64,000 bases of DNA. Origin: Mycolicibacterium rutilum (GTDB lineage Bacteria; Actinomycetota; Actinomycetes; Mycobacteriales; Mycobacteriaceae). How positions within the stretch are numbered: position 1 is the first letter of the stretch; each line of letters begins with the position of its first letter. The translations under genes were made by a program, and so were the position numbers. Location: contig NZ_LT629971.1 in the NCBI RefSeq assembly GCF_900108565.1, positions 1,798,001 to 1,862,000 on the forward strand, written 5' to 3'. The notes under the pieces were generated by a model that made no database searches, had not been told where the DNA came from, and saw only the letters and a program-made list of their open reading frames with translations. Positions 55,069 to 64,000 of this stretch are shown piece after piece.

Positions 55069-55818
55069 CTAGTCCTCGACCGCGATGCCGCCGCGCAGCC
55101 GCCTGCGCCGACGCCGGGCCGGCTCGGGCCGGCGGTTGCGCAGTTTGCCGCCCTCCGACGTGTCTTCCGACGAGTCCTCGGAAGTGTCCTCGGCAGGCTC
55201 GTCCGAGCTCTCGGACTCCGTCTCTTCGACGGCCGCTGTCTCTTCGGCGGCCTCTTCGGTGGATTCGGTGTCCTCAGTGTCCTGGGTTTCCTCGACGGCC
55301 TCGGTGGTCTCGGCCTCGTCGTCGGACTCTTCTGCACCGCCGCGACGGCGCCGCTGCTTCGGCGCCTTCACCTTCAGCGGTTTCGGCGGTGGCGGCGGCA
55401 GTTCGGCGACCCACGCCAGGTAGAACGCGGAGATGCCGAGCAGCGCGGTCGCCGCGGCCGCCCCGTAGACCCCGAACAGCCACTGGCCGGCGTCGTCGAG
55501 CGACAACCAGATCTCGCTGACCGCGGCGCCGATGATCAGCAGACCCGCCAGCACATGCAGCGCAATGGCCCAGGTCCGCAGCGTCAACGCCAACTGCGGG
55601 GTGCCGAACTCGGGCCTGCGCGTGCGCAGCAGCGTGAACACGACCGGCAGCGCGGCCAGGCCGATCAGCGCGCCCACCACGATGCGCAGCACCGTGCCCA
55701 GCGTGTGTGAGGTGGTGCCCGTCAGCTCGGGCCAGCGCGGGAGGACGAAGAAGAAGTACAGAACACCGGCGACGACGCTGAACGACGCGTGCCAGATCAC
55801 CGCAACGGTGCGGCTCAT
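55069..55818 (-). CDS. four-helix membrane protein with acidic C-terminal tail
   Basis: 249 residues. Four predicted transmembrane helices (about 8-28, 42-62, 80-102, 112-138) are followed by a proline patch (ELPPPPPKP), a basic patch (KQRRRRGG), a long Glu/Asp/Ser/Thr stretch of about 75 residues and a final basic cluster. The tail looks disordered. Similar proteins occur beside the SRP RNA and aspartate aminotransferase genes in other mycobacteria (Rv3723 position). Function unknown. Confidence 0.7.
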   Translation of the reverse strand: MSRTVAVIWHASFSVVAGVLYFFFVLPRWPELTGTTSHTLGTVLRIVVGALIGLAALPVVFTLLRTRRPEFGTPQLALTLRTWAIALHVLAGLLIIGAAVSEIWLSLDDAGQWLFGVYGAAAATALLGISAFYLAWVAELPPPPPKPLKVKAPKQRRRRGGAEESDDEAETTEAVEETQDTEDTESTEEAAEETAAVEETESESSDEPAEDTSEDSSEDTSEGGKLRNRRPEPARRRRRRLRGGIAVED

Positions 55819-55869
55819 ACTCCTCCTACGCGCTCGTCGGCTCTGCGTGAGCGCTGATCGCTTTGGTGT

Positions 55870-55904
55870 GCCCGGGGTGCGACCGAAACCGTCGCACCCC
55901 GGGC
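55870..55904 (-). terminator. perfect 14-bp hairpin after tRNA-Ser(GGA)
   Basis: GCCCGGGGTGCGAC (55870-55883) and GTCGCACCCCGGGC (55891-55904) are exact inverted arms with a 7-base loop, beginning six bases after the tRNA 3' end on the minus strand. No T-run, but a very stable stem. Confidence 0.75.
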
Positions 55905-55910
55905 CGAGTG

Positions 55911-55996
55911 CGGAGGATGCGGGATTTGAACCCGCGAGGGCTATTAACCCAACCCGCGTTCCAGGCGAGCGCCATAGGCCACTAGGCGAATCCTCC
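55911..55996 (-). tRNA. tRNA-Ser(GGA)
   Basis: On the minus strand the acceptor stem GGAGGAT pairs with ATCCTCC, the anticodon loop is CTGGAAC (anticodon GGA), a long variable arm is present, and the T-arm reads GCGGGTTCAAATCCCGC. Length 86; discriminator G; CCA is not encoded. Confidence 0.95.
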
Positions 55997-56067
55997 GCGG
56001 GCCATGGTAGCCGACCTGAGGGGGCCGTCGTTCACGATGCGCGGGCCGGCCGCCGACGCTCTGGTAT

Positions 56068-56073
56068 TAGACT
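56068..56073 (+). promoter_or_regulatory. -10 box for the SRP RNA
   Basis: TAGACT fits TANNNT and places the transcript start about 56080, where the first SRP RNA stem begins. Confidence 0.45.
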
Positions 56074-56078
56074 CGCCG

Positions 56079-57480
<1,402 letters not shown>

Positions 57481-57519
57481 GGTGCTCGCTCGTCGGACCG
57501 CGCCGGTAGCCTGCTGACC

Positions 57520-59391
57520 GTGGCGCTCTACCGCAAGTACCGGCCCGCGACCTTCGCCGAGGTCGTCGGCCAGGAACATGTCACCGAGCCGCTGTCGACG
57601 GCGCTGACGTCCGGCCGCATCAACCACGCGTACCTGTTCTCGGGTCCGCGTGGCTGCGGCAAGACGTCGTCGGCGCGCATCCTGGCCCGCTCGCTGAACT
57701 GCGAGCAGGGGCCGACGGCGACGCCGTGCGGCGTGTGCGACTCGTGCGTGGCGCTGGCGCCCAACGGGCCGGGCAACGTCGACGTCGTCGAACTCGACGC
57801 GGCCAGCCACGGCGGCGTCGACGACACCCGCGAACTCCGCGACCGCGCCTTCTACGCGCCCGCGCAGTCGCGCTACCGCATCTTCATCGTCGACGAAGCG
57901 CACATGGTCACCACGGCCGGCTTCAACGCGCTGCTCAAGATCGTCGAGGAGCCGCCCGATCATCTGATCTTCGTGTTCGCGACCACCGAACCCGAGAAGG
58001 TGCTGCCGACCATCCGGTCGCGCACCCACCATTACCCGTTCCGGCTGCTGGCGCCGCGGACCATGCGTTCGCTGCTGGAACGCATCTGCGCGCAGGAGGA
58101 CGTCGCGGTCGACGAGGCCGTGTACCCGCTGGTGATCCGTGCAGGCGGCGGCTCGCCGCGCGACACGCTCTCGGTGCTCGACCAGCTGCTGGCCGGCTCT
58201 GAATCAGGCACAGCGGGCAACCACATCAGTTACGCGCGGGCGCTGGCGCTGCTGGGTGCGACGGACGTCGCGCTGATCGACGACGCGATCGACGCCTTGG
58301 CGGCCGGCGACGCCGCCTCGCTGTTCGGTGTCGTCGAGGCGGTGATCGACGCCGGCCACGACCCGCGCCGGTTCGCGACCGACCTCCTGGAACGGTTCCG
58401 CGACCTGATCATCCTGCAGTCGGTGCCCGACGCCGCCGCGCGCGGTGTCGTTGATGGACCCGAGGACGTGCTCGAGCGGATGCGCGAGCAGGCGACCCGC
58501 ATCGGCACCGCCACGCTGACCCGCTACGCCGAAGTCGTGCACGCCGGCCTGGGCGAGATGCGCGGCGCGACCGCACCGCGGCTGCTGCTCGAGGTGGTGT
58601 GCGCACGGCTGCTGCTGCCCTCGGCCAGCGACACGGAAAGCGCTCTGCTGCAACGGGTCGAGCGCATCGAGACGCGGCTGGCGATGTCGATCCCGGCGGG
58701 TGAGGCGGCGGTCGGGCAGCCGGGCGCGCCGCCCAAGCAGTACGCCCGCAGGAGCCAGACCGCCGACAAGCCGGCACCCACGCCGACGCCCGAGCCCGTG
58801 CCACCGCCGCGCCCCGAGCCCAAACCTGAGCCCAAACCCGAGCCGCGGGTCGAGACCAAGCCGGCCGACGAGCCCAAGCCGCCGTCGCCGCCGCCGGTAC
58901 GGCCGCCGTCGGACCCCGTGGTGACCGCACCGCCGCCCGCGGCGGTCACCGGCGAGCCGAACGCCGCTGCCGTGCGCAGCATGTGGTCGACGGTGCGCGA
59001 CAAGGTCCGGGAACGCAGCCGCACCACCGAGGTCATGCTCTCCGGCGCGATCGTGCGCGCCGTCGAGGGTGACACGCTGGTGCTCAGCCACGAGTCGGCG
59101 CCACTGGCCAAGCGGCTCTCCGAACAACGCAACGCCGACGTCATCCGCGAAGCGCTCAAGGACGCCCTCGGGGTGAACTGGAAGATCCGCTGCGAGACGG
59201 GCGCCGCGCCCCCACCCGCCGCCGAGCCGCCGCCCCGCGACGACGCGGCGCCGCCGCAGCGCGACCAGGACGAGGAGGACATGCTGGCCGAGGCCAGCGC
59301 CGACACCTCCGACACCCCGCGCCGCGACCCCGAGGAAGCCGCGCTGGAGCTCCTTCAGACCGAGCTGGGCGCGCGCCGCATCGACAGCTAG
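57520..59391 (+). CDS. dnaX: DNA polymerase III subunit gamma/tau
   Basis: 623 residues, GTG start. Clamp-loader AAA+ core: ALYRKYRPATFAEVVGQ, Walker A GPRGCGKTSSA near 46, a four-Cys zinc module (CEQG...CGVCDSC), Walker B IFIVDEAHM, sensor FATTEPEK. A Pro/Glu/Lys-rich linker (about 415-470) leads to the tau-type C-terminal domain that contacts the polymerase. No A-rich slippery heptamer of the E. coli type is visible, so a short gamma form by frameshift is not expected. Confidence 0.95.
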   Translation: MALYRKYRPATFAEVVGQEHVTEPLSTALTSGRINHAYLFSGPRGCGKTSSARILARSLNCEQGPTATPCGVCDSCVALAPNGPGNVDVVELDAASHGGVDDTRELRDRAFYAPAQSRYRIFIVDEAHMVTTAGFNALLKIVEEPPDHLIFVFATTEPEKVLPTIRSRTHHYPFRLLAPRTMRSLLERICAQEDVAVDEAVYPLVIRAGGGSPRDTLSVLDQLLAGSESGTAGNHISYARALALLGATDVALIDDAIDALAAGDAASLFGVVEAVIDAGHDPRRFATDLLERFRDLIILQSVPDAAARGVVDGPEDVLERMREQATRIGTATLTRYAEVVHAGLGEMRGATAPRLLLEVVCARLLLPSASDTESALLQRVERIETRLAMSIPAGEAAVGQPGAPPKQYARRSQTADKPAPTPTPEPVPPPRPEPKPEPKPEPRVETKPADEPKPPSPPPVRPPSDPVVTAPPPAAVTGEPNAAAVRSMWSTVRDKVRERSRTTEVMLSGAIVRAVEGDTLVLSHESAPLAKRLSEQRNADVIREALKDALGVNWKIRCETGAAPPPAAEPPPRDDAAPPQRDQDEEDMLAEASADTSDTPRRDPEEAALELLQTELGARRIDS

Positions 59392-59395
59392 CGGC

Positions 59396-60709
59396 CTACG
59401 CCGTCCACCACGGCCGCAGCGGCAATCCGCCGTCATTGCCGTTGCTGTCCAGCTTGACCGCCAGAACCTGGTGCAGCTGAACCACATTGGTCTCGAAGCC
59501 CAGCCGGGAGCCGGCCATGTACAGGCCCCACACCTTGGCGGTCGGCAGGCCGACCTCGGCGACGGCCTCGTCCCAGTGCTCGACCAGGTTGCGGCACCAG
59601 TCGCGCAGGGTCAGCGCGTAGTGGTGACGCAGGTTCTCCTCGTGCACGACCTCCAGGCCGGCGTCCTGCGCCTCGGTGATGATGCGGCCCGACCCGGTGA
59701 GCTCCCCGTCGGGGAACACGTAGCGGTCGATGAAACCGCCGGCACCCGCCACCGACTTGTTGTCCGGGCGGGTGATGCAGTGGTTGAGCAGCAGCCCGCC
59801 GGTGCGCAGCTTGGACCGCAGGAAGCCGAAGTACGCCGGGTAGTTGTGCACGCCGATGTGCTCGGTCAGGCCGATCGACGACACCGCGTCGAAGCCGGAC
59901 TCGCGCACGTCCCGATAGTCCCCGTGCCGCACCTCGGCGAGGTCACCGAGGCCCTGCTCGTCGATCGCCTTCTGCGCCCACGCCGCCTGCTCCGTGGACA
60001 GCGTCACACCGATCGCGCGGACGCCGTGCTTGGCGGCGTAGCGGACCATGCCACCCCAGCCACATCCGACGTCGAGCAGCCGGTCGCCCGGCTTGAGGCG
60101 CAGCTTCTCGAACACCAACCGGTACTTGTTGTCCTGCGCCTCCTCCAGCGTGGCGTCGGCGTCGGGATAGCACGCGCAGGTGTAGGTCATCGACGGTCCG
60201 AGCACCCACTCGTAGAACGTGTTGGACACGTCGTAGTGGTGATGGATGGCCTCAGCGTCACGAGTCTTGCTGTGCCGCAGACCTTCTGCGATCCGCCGCC
60301 ACCGCGGCAACGCCTCCTGCGGCGGCGGCGCGATCGGCTTGAGGTGCTCGATGCCGATCGAGCGCACGATGTTGGCCAGCAGCCGCGCGGGCGGACGCTT
60401 GAAATCCATCTTGTCCGCGAGCGCCCGCAGCAACTCGTACGGATCGCCCGGATGCACCCCGTGCGTGGCGAGGTCACCCGACACATACGCGCGTGCAAGC
60501 CCCAGATCACCCGGCGCCGTGGCGAGGTACGTCGTCCCGCGCGGGGTCAACAGCTCCAGGCCCAGCGGCGCGTCCTCGGGGCCGGCCGTGCTGCCGTCGT
60601 ATGCCGAGAACCGCAGGGGGAGTCGGCCGCCCGCGAAAATCTCGAGGATCTCGGCGAGCGTGTACTTCCTGGCGGGAGCCTGGGTCCCCTGTTCCTTGAA
60701 TGTGGTCAT
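59396..60709 (-). CDS. bfaB: SAM-dependent fatty acyl methyltransferase of tuberculostearic acid synthesis
   Basis: 437 residues of the cyclopropane-fatty-acid synthase family: SAM motif LLDVGCGWGGMVRYA near residue 205, HYDVSNTFYEWVLG, SIGLTEHIG and FIDRYVFPDGEL. Distinct from mycolate cyclopropanases by its long N-terminal domain. With the coupled flavoprotein it fits the BfaA-BfaB (TmsA-TmsB) pair that makes 10-methylstearic acid from oleoyl phospholipid. ATG overlaps the upstream stop (ATGA). Convergent with dnaX. Confidence 0.85.
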   Translation of the reverse strand: MTTFKEQGTQAPARKYTLAEILEIFAGGRLPLRFSAYDGSTAGPEDAPLGLELLTPRGTTYLATAPGDLGLARAYVSGDLATHGVHPGDPYELLRALADKMDFKRPPARLLANIVRSIGIEHLKPIAPPPQEALPRWRRIAEGLRHSKTRDAEAIHHHYDVSNTFYEWVLGPSMTYTCACYPDADATLEEAQDNKYRLVFEKLRLKPGDRLLDVGCGWGGMVRYAAKHGVRAIGVTLSTEQAAWAQKAIDEQGLGDLAEVRHGDYRDVRESGFDAVSSIGLTEHIGVHNYPAYFGFLRSKLRTGGLLLNHCITRPDNKSVAGAGGFIDRYVFPDGELTGSGRIITEAQDAGLEVVHEENLRHHYALTLRDWCRNLVEHWDEAVAEVGLPTAKVWGLYMAGSRLGFETNVVQLHQVLAVKLDSNGNDGGLPLRPWWTA

Positions 60710-62100
60710 CGTCGTTGCACCGCCTTCGCATACAGGTCGAGAAGCCGTGAATCTGGATCGTAGGCCTTTTTTACGGTTTTGTAGATTTCGCCTCCGTAGA
60801 GCTGGTCGAACTCGTCGCGGCCGTAGTACGCGTCGGAGTACAGCGATTTGTGGCCGTCGAGTTCGCTGACCTTGGCCTCGATGAGCCGGTTGGTGTAGCC
60901 CTGCTCGGCCGGCCAGTCGGGGCCGACGGGCACCGACGACCAGAAGCCGACGTTGACGTAGGTGTGGTCGGGCCGGATCGGATACAGCGGCCAGCCGTTG
61001 TTGTCGCGAAGCCGCAACGGGCACAACCAGATCGGTTCGATCGGCACGTTGTCGAGGAACCAGTGCAGGAACTCGGGGACCCGCGCGATCGGCACCTCGA
61101 TGTCCTGCACGACGCGCTCGCGGGGCGGCCGGCCGTTGCGGATCTCGATGCGGTCGGCGATGTTGAAGCGCTGGTCGTAGGCGATGAGTTTCCAGTAGAA
61201 GCTGCTGCGCCGCAGGCGCCGTGGCCACCACCGCCGGATGCGCGGGTCTTGCGCGCCGAACGCGCGCGAACACCAGAACCAGTCGGTGTCCCAGCGCCAC
61301 AGGTAGTCGTGAATGGTGAGCCGGTCGTGCTTCTCGTTCTCGCCGTCGTGCTGGATCGAGCGGTAGTAGATCTGCTGGCCGGTGTAGTCGCTGACGGGTC
61401 CTGGTGTCGCGGTCTGGATTCCGAGCGTCAGGTAGCTCTCGTCGGCGGAGAACACCACGCCGTCGAGGTAGTCGACGCGGGTGCCGTCGTACCCGCCTGT
61501 GTCCACGATGCGGTCCATCGTCGCGACGAGTTCGTCGAGATCGCGGAAACGCAGGTGGCGCAGCGCCACAAACGGCTTCACCGGTTCCAGCTCGATCTTC
61601 AGCCGGACCGAGTAGCCCAGCGTGCCATAGGAATTGGGAAACGCCCGGAACAGGTCGGGGTGCTGGTCACGCGACGCGGTGAGCACCTCGCCGGTGCCGG
61701 TGAGGATGTCCATCTCCAGCACCGACTCGTGCGGCAGCCCGTTGCGGAACGAGGCCGACTCGATGCCCAGTCCGGTGACGGCGCCGCCCAGCGTGATCGT
61801 CTTGAGCTGCGGCACCACCAGCGGGCTCAGCGCGTACGGCAGCGTCGCGGCGACCAGGTCCTCGTAGGTGCACATCCCGGCGACGTCGGCGGTGCGTGCC
61901 TCCGGGTCGACGGCCAGCACCCCGGTCAACCCGGAGACGTCCAGGCCCTTGCCGCTGGTCGCGGCGCGGGCGCGGAACAGGTTGGAGGTCGGTTTGGCCA
62001 GGCGGACGGTGGCATCCGGCGGTATCGCACGGTAACTGTCCACGAGCCGCTGTACGCCCGCGGCCTGAACAGCACGTGCGTCGGTTCGGGCAACAGACAC
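60706..62100 (-). CDS. bfaA: FAD-binding reductase of tuberculostearic acid synthesis
   Basis: 464 residues, GTG start. A DIMINUTO/DWARF1-like FAD_binding_4 flavoprotein: VDPEARTADVAGMCTYEDLV and QLKTITLGGAVTGLGIESAS are FAD-binding segments, and the C-terminal half holds the substrate domain. With BfaB it would reduce the 10-methylene intermediate. Coupled to the methyltransferase through an ATGA overlap, as in other mycobacteria (Rv3719/Rv3720 order). Divergent to the SRPBCC gene. Confidence 0.85.
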   Translation of the reverse strand: MSVARTDARAVQAAGVQRLVDSYRAIPPDATVRLAKPTSNLFRARAATSGKGLDVSGLTGVLAVDPEARTADVAGMCTYEDLVAATLPYALSPLVVPQLKTITLGGAVTGLGIESASFRNGLPHESVLEMDILTGTGEVLTASRDQHPDLFRAFPNSYGTLGYSVRLKIELEPVKPFVALRHLRFRDLDELVATMDRIVDTGGYDGTRVDYLDGVVFSADESYLTLGIQTATPGPVSDYTGQQIYYRSIQHDGENEKHDRLTIHDYLWRWDTDWFWCSRAFGAQDPRIRRWWPRRLRRSSFYWKLIAYDQRFNIADRIEIRNGRPPRERVVQDIEVPIARVPEFLHWFLDNVPIEPIWLCPLRLRDNNGWPLYPIRPDHTYVNVGFWSSVPVGPDWPAEQGYTNRLIEAKVSELDGHKSLYSDAYYGRDEFDQLYGGEIYKTVKKAYDPDSRLLDLYAKAVQRR

Positions 62101-62170
62101 GCATATACGCTAGTCCGCGGTGGCACCCGATGCGACCGCACAACCCCGTCTAACAAGGAGCTTGCAGGAG

Positions 62171-62611
62171 ATGGCACAGGTCAGCGCATCCAGCACCGTC
62201 ACGATCGACGCGCCGCCGGAGACCGTGCTGGCGGCCGTCGCCGACTACGCGACCGTGCGCCCGAAGATCCTGTCGTCGCACTACAGCGACTACAAGGTGT
62301 TCGAAGGCGGCCAGGGCGCGGGCACCGTCGCCGGCTGGAAGCTGCAGGCGACCAAGTCGCGGGTGCGCGACGTCAAGGCGACCGTCGATGTGGCGGGTCA
62401 CACGGTCATCGAGAAGGACGCGAACTCGTCGATGATCACGAACTGGACCGTCGCGCCCGCCGGTCCGGGGTCGACGGTCACGGTGAAGACGTCCTGGCAG
62501 GGCGCCGGCGGGATCGGCGGGTTCTTCGAGAAGACGTTCGCCCCGCTCGGGCTGCGCAAGATCCAGGCCGAGGTGCTCAACAACCTCAAGACGCAGGTCG
62601 AAAGCGCCTAA
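62171..62611 (+). CDS. SRPBCC/START-like protein
   Basis: 146 residues. A helix-grip polyketide-cyclase/START-like fold: VTIDAPPETVLAAVADYATVRP at the N-terminus, then VFEGGQGAGTVAGW, WTVAPAGPGSTVTVKTSWQG split, and a long C-terminal helix. Such proteins bind lipids or other hydrophobic ligands. Same position as Rv3718c. ATG 62171 is preferred; AAGGAG at 62155-62160 is ten bases upstream. Overlong upstream frame rejected. Confidence 0.8.
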   Translation: MAQVSASSTVTIDAPPETVLAAVADYATVRPKILSSHYSDYKVFEGGQGAGTVAGWKLQATKSRVRDVKATVDVAGHTVIEKDANSSMITNWTVAPAGPGSTVTVKTSWQGAGGIGGFFEKTFAPLGLRKIQAEVLNNLKTQVESA

Positions 62612-62618
62612 CTCGCGC

Positions 62619-63377
62619 CTAACTGGCGCCCAGGAAACCGGCGATCCCGCGCACGACCGCGTCGGCGTACTTCTGCCTGCCCTCGGGCGTCTTCATCAGC
62701 GCGGAGTCCACCGGGTTCTTCATGTTGCCCAACTCGACGAGGATCGACGGGTACTGGGCGAGGTTGAGCCCGGCGATGTCCGAGCGCGGGTTGAGCCCGC
62801 CCGACCCGATGTAGGTCGACGGCACGAACCCGGAGGCCTGCAACTGGTCGCGCATGATCGCGGCGAACCGCGGTGCGGGCCCGGCCTGCGCGTCGTTCAG
62901 CGGCGGCGAGGAGTACAGCACGTGGAAGCCGCGCCCGGTCGGCGGACCGCCGTCGGCGTGGATGCTGACGATCGCGTTGGGGCGCACCGAGTTGGCCAGC
63001 GCCGCGCGCTCGTCGACGCAGGGGCCGGGCCCGGTGTCGTCGCCGCGCGACATCGCGGTGCGCACGCCCAGATTGGTCAGCGCCTGCCGGATCCGCAGCG
63101 TGGTGTCCCAGGCGAAGGTGTGTTCGGGGAAGCCGTCCTCGGTGGAGGTGCCGCTGGCCTGGCAGTCCTTGGTGCCGCCGCGGCCGGTCGGTACCTGCCT
63201 ACTGATCGAGGCGTCGTTGGCGCCGTTGTGGCCGGGATCGAGGAACACGATCTTGCCCGCGATGCTGTTCGGCGCGGCCCCGGCTTCTGTCGCGGGGACG
63301 ACGAGGGTCGAGGCGACGACGAGCAGACCGGCGACCAGGAAATGGCCGACACGCAGGCGGGCGAGCACGGGCGTCAC
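62619..63377 (-). CDS. secreted N-acetylmuramoyl-L-alanine amidase (Ami1/Rv3717 type)
   Basis: 252 residues from GTG 63377, giving a signal peptide (RVGHFLVAGLLVVASTLVVPATEAGA). Amidase_3 zinc residues: IVFLDPGHNG, EHTFAWDT with Glu, and SIHADGG; the catalytic Glu is in ILVELGNMKN near the end. A disulfide-like cysteine pair lies in KDCQAS and GPCVDE. It cleaves muramyl-peptide links and acts in cell division. The frame is open upstream to 63506 without a good signal sequence. Confidence 0.86.
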   Translation of the reverse strand: MTPVLARLRVGHFLVAGLLVVASTLVVPATEAGAAPNSIAGKIVFLDPGHNGANDASISRQVPTGRGGTKDCQASGTSTEDGFPEHTFAWDTTLRIRQALTNLGVRTAMSRGDDTGPGPCVDERAALANSVRPNAIVSIHADGGPPTGRGFHVLYSSPPLNDAQAGPAPRFAAIMRDQLQASGFVPSTYIGSGGLNPRSDIAGLNLAQYPSILVELGNMKNPVDSALMKTPEGRQKYADAVVRGIAGFLGAS

Positions 63378-63480
63378 CGTAGCGGCAATCGCGACTAGGC
63401 TGAAAGACCAAACCGCCGCGAGCGGGTGAGGCGAGACCAAGTCGATACCGGACCGCAACGAACACGCAAGGGGACCAGTC

Positions 63481-63813
63481 ATGCAACCCGGAGGCCAACC
63501 CGACATGTCCGCGCTGCTCGCTCAGGCGCAGCAGGTTCAGCAGCAACTGATGGAGGCGCAGGAGGCGCTGGCCAACGCCGAGGTGCACGGCCAGGCCGGC
63601 GGCGGCCTGGTGCAGGTGACCATGAAGGGCAGCGGTGAGGTGGTCGCGGTGTCGATCGACCCCAAGGTCGTCGACCCCGACGACGTCGAGACGCTGCAGG
63701 ATCTGGTGGTCGGCGCGATCGGCGACGCCGCCAAGCAGGTCACCATCCTGGCCCACGACCGGCTCGGCCCGCTGGCCAGCGGCATGGGCAATCTCGGTCT
63801 GCCGGGAATGTAA
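63481..63813 (+). CDS. YbaB/EbfC nucleoid-associated protein
   Basis: 110 residues. The coiled-coil N-terminus ([20 protein letters not shown]) and the [20 protein letters not shown] core match YbaB/EbfC, a dimeric DNA-binding protein encoded with recR in most bacteria. ATG 63481 has AAGGGGA about eight bases upstream. Stop is adjacent to the recR start. Confidence 0.9.
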   Translation: MQPGGQPDMSALLAQAQQVQQQLMEAQEALANAEVHGQAGGGLVQVTMKGSGEVVAVSIDPKVVDPDDVETLQDLVVGAIGDAAKQVTILAHDRLGPLASGMGNLGLPGM

Positions 63814-64000
63814 TTGTTCGAGGGACCTGTCCAGGATCTGATCGACGAGCTCGGCAAGCTGCCCGGTATCGGGCCCAAGAGCGCGCAGCGGATCGCCTTT
63901 CACCTGCTGTCGGTGGAGCCGCCCGACATCGACCGGCTGACCGCCGTGCTGAACAAGGTGCGCGACGGTGTGAAGTTCTGCGCGGTGTGCGGCAACGTCT
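63814..64000 (+). CDS. recR: recombination mediator RecR, 3' end cut off
   Basis: TTG start directly after the ybaB TAA; reading runs off the window at residue 62. The N-terminal helix-hairpin-helix [20 protein letters not shown] and the first zinc cysteines in KFCAVCGN are visible. RecR loads RecA with RecFO at gaps. The TTG was chosen because no ATG/GTG precedes the conserved [17 protein letters not shown] start and it abuts the ybaB stop. Confidence 0.92.
   Translation, partial: MFEGPVQDLIDELGKLPGIGPKSAQRIAFHLLSVEPPDIDRLTAVLNKVRDGVKFCAVCGNV

Noticed and set aside
58770..58930. Tandem-repeat element in the dnaX linker
   Set aside because: The short PxPEPKPEP repeats encode a flexible Pro/Glu/Lys linker typical of tau proteins; they are not a DNA-level element.
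57520..59391. Programmed frameshift giving a gamma form of DnaX
   Set aside because: No A-AAA-AAG type slippery run is visible in the linker region; the gene reads as full tau only.

Overview
The window is high-GC DNA from a mycobacterium, most likely an environmental fast-growing species (Mycolicibacterium type). Evidence is the ordered block dnaX / tuberculostearic-acid methyltransferase pair / START-like protein / peptidoglycan amidase / ybaB / recR, an LpqH-type 19 kDa lipoprotein beside an alkylsulfatase, LigC-type ligases with their primase-polymerase, a 13E12-repeat (DUF222 HNH) gene, many GTG and TTG starts, and leaderless-looking promoters. All names are by protein reading and family knowledge; no database search was run.

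Layout. 1-3.7 kb: end of a protocatechuate/beta-ketoadipate operon (pcaB partial, fused pcaL, pcaI, pcaJ). 3.7-6.5 kb: decayed DNA with an aldehyde dehydrogenase remnant, a CAP-domain secreted protein, a cupin, a DUF732 secreted protein and a second dehydrogenase remnant. 6.5-12.5 kb: Tat-exported DJ-1/PfpI lipoprotein, alkylsulfatase, SDR, phosphatase, APH-like kinase and a LapA-like membrane protein. 12.6-16.1 kb: ProXVWZ-type glycine betaine ABC importer. 16.1-18.9 kb: tyrA, tadA and its partner, tRNA-Ser(CGA). 19-22.7 kb: a signalling module with a response-regulator/PP2C phosphatase, CHASE3 histidine kinase, single-domain response regulator and RsbW-like kinase. 22.8-24.6 kb: small secreted proteins and two LpqH-family lipoproteins. 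24.6-32.8 kb: tgt, a P450, a saccharopine-dehydrogenase-like protein, a CoA-transferase, an amino-acid ABC transporter with binding protein and permease in one chain, and gluQRS. Tgt and GluQRS both act in queuosine tRNA modification.

32.9-42.2 kb is the most interesting metabolic region: an MFS carrier, a class III aminotransferase, a semialdehyde dehydrogenase, a GntR/FCD regulator, two Asp/Glu-racemase-fold enzymes, a D-2-hydroxyacid dehydrogenase, an amidase and a DUF3830 protein. Three near-identical palindromes, GATTGT-NN-ACAATC, sit in exactly three of its control regions, so this looks like one regulon for an unidentified amide or dicarboxylate-type compound.

43.7-50.5 kb holds two LigC-type ATP-dependent ligases and a LigD-type primase-polymerase. 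Between the ligases lies a 13E12/DUF222 HNH gene with a perfect LexA box at its start. That gene is interrupted, in phase 0, by a 1.9-kb group II intron with a maturase, domain V and domain VI. Removing the intron restores a continuous 513-residue host protein.

50.6-55.8 kb: membrane-anchored Hsp70-like protein, amine-dehydrogenase-like protein with a divergent TetR gene, HtrA-type protease and a four-helix membrane protein. 55.9-64 kb: tRNA-Ser(GGA), SRP RNA, aspartate aminotransferase, dnaX, the two tuberculostearic-acid genes, SRPBCC protein, Ami1-type amidase, ybaB and the start of recR.
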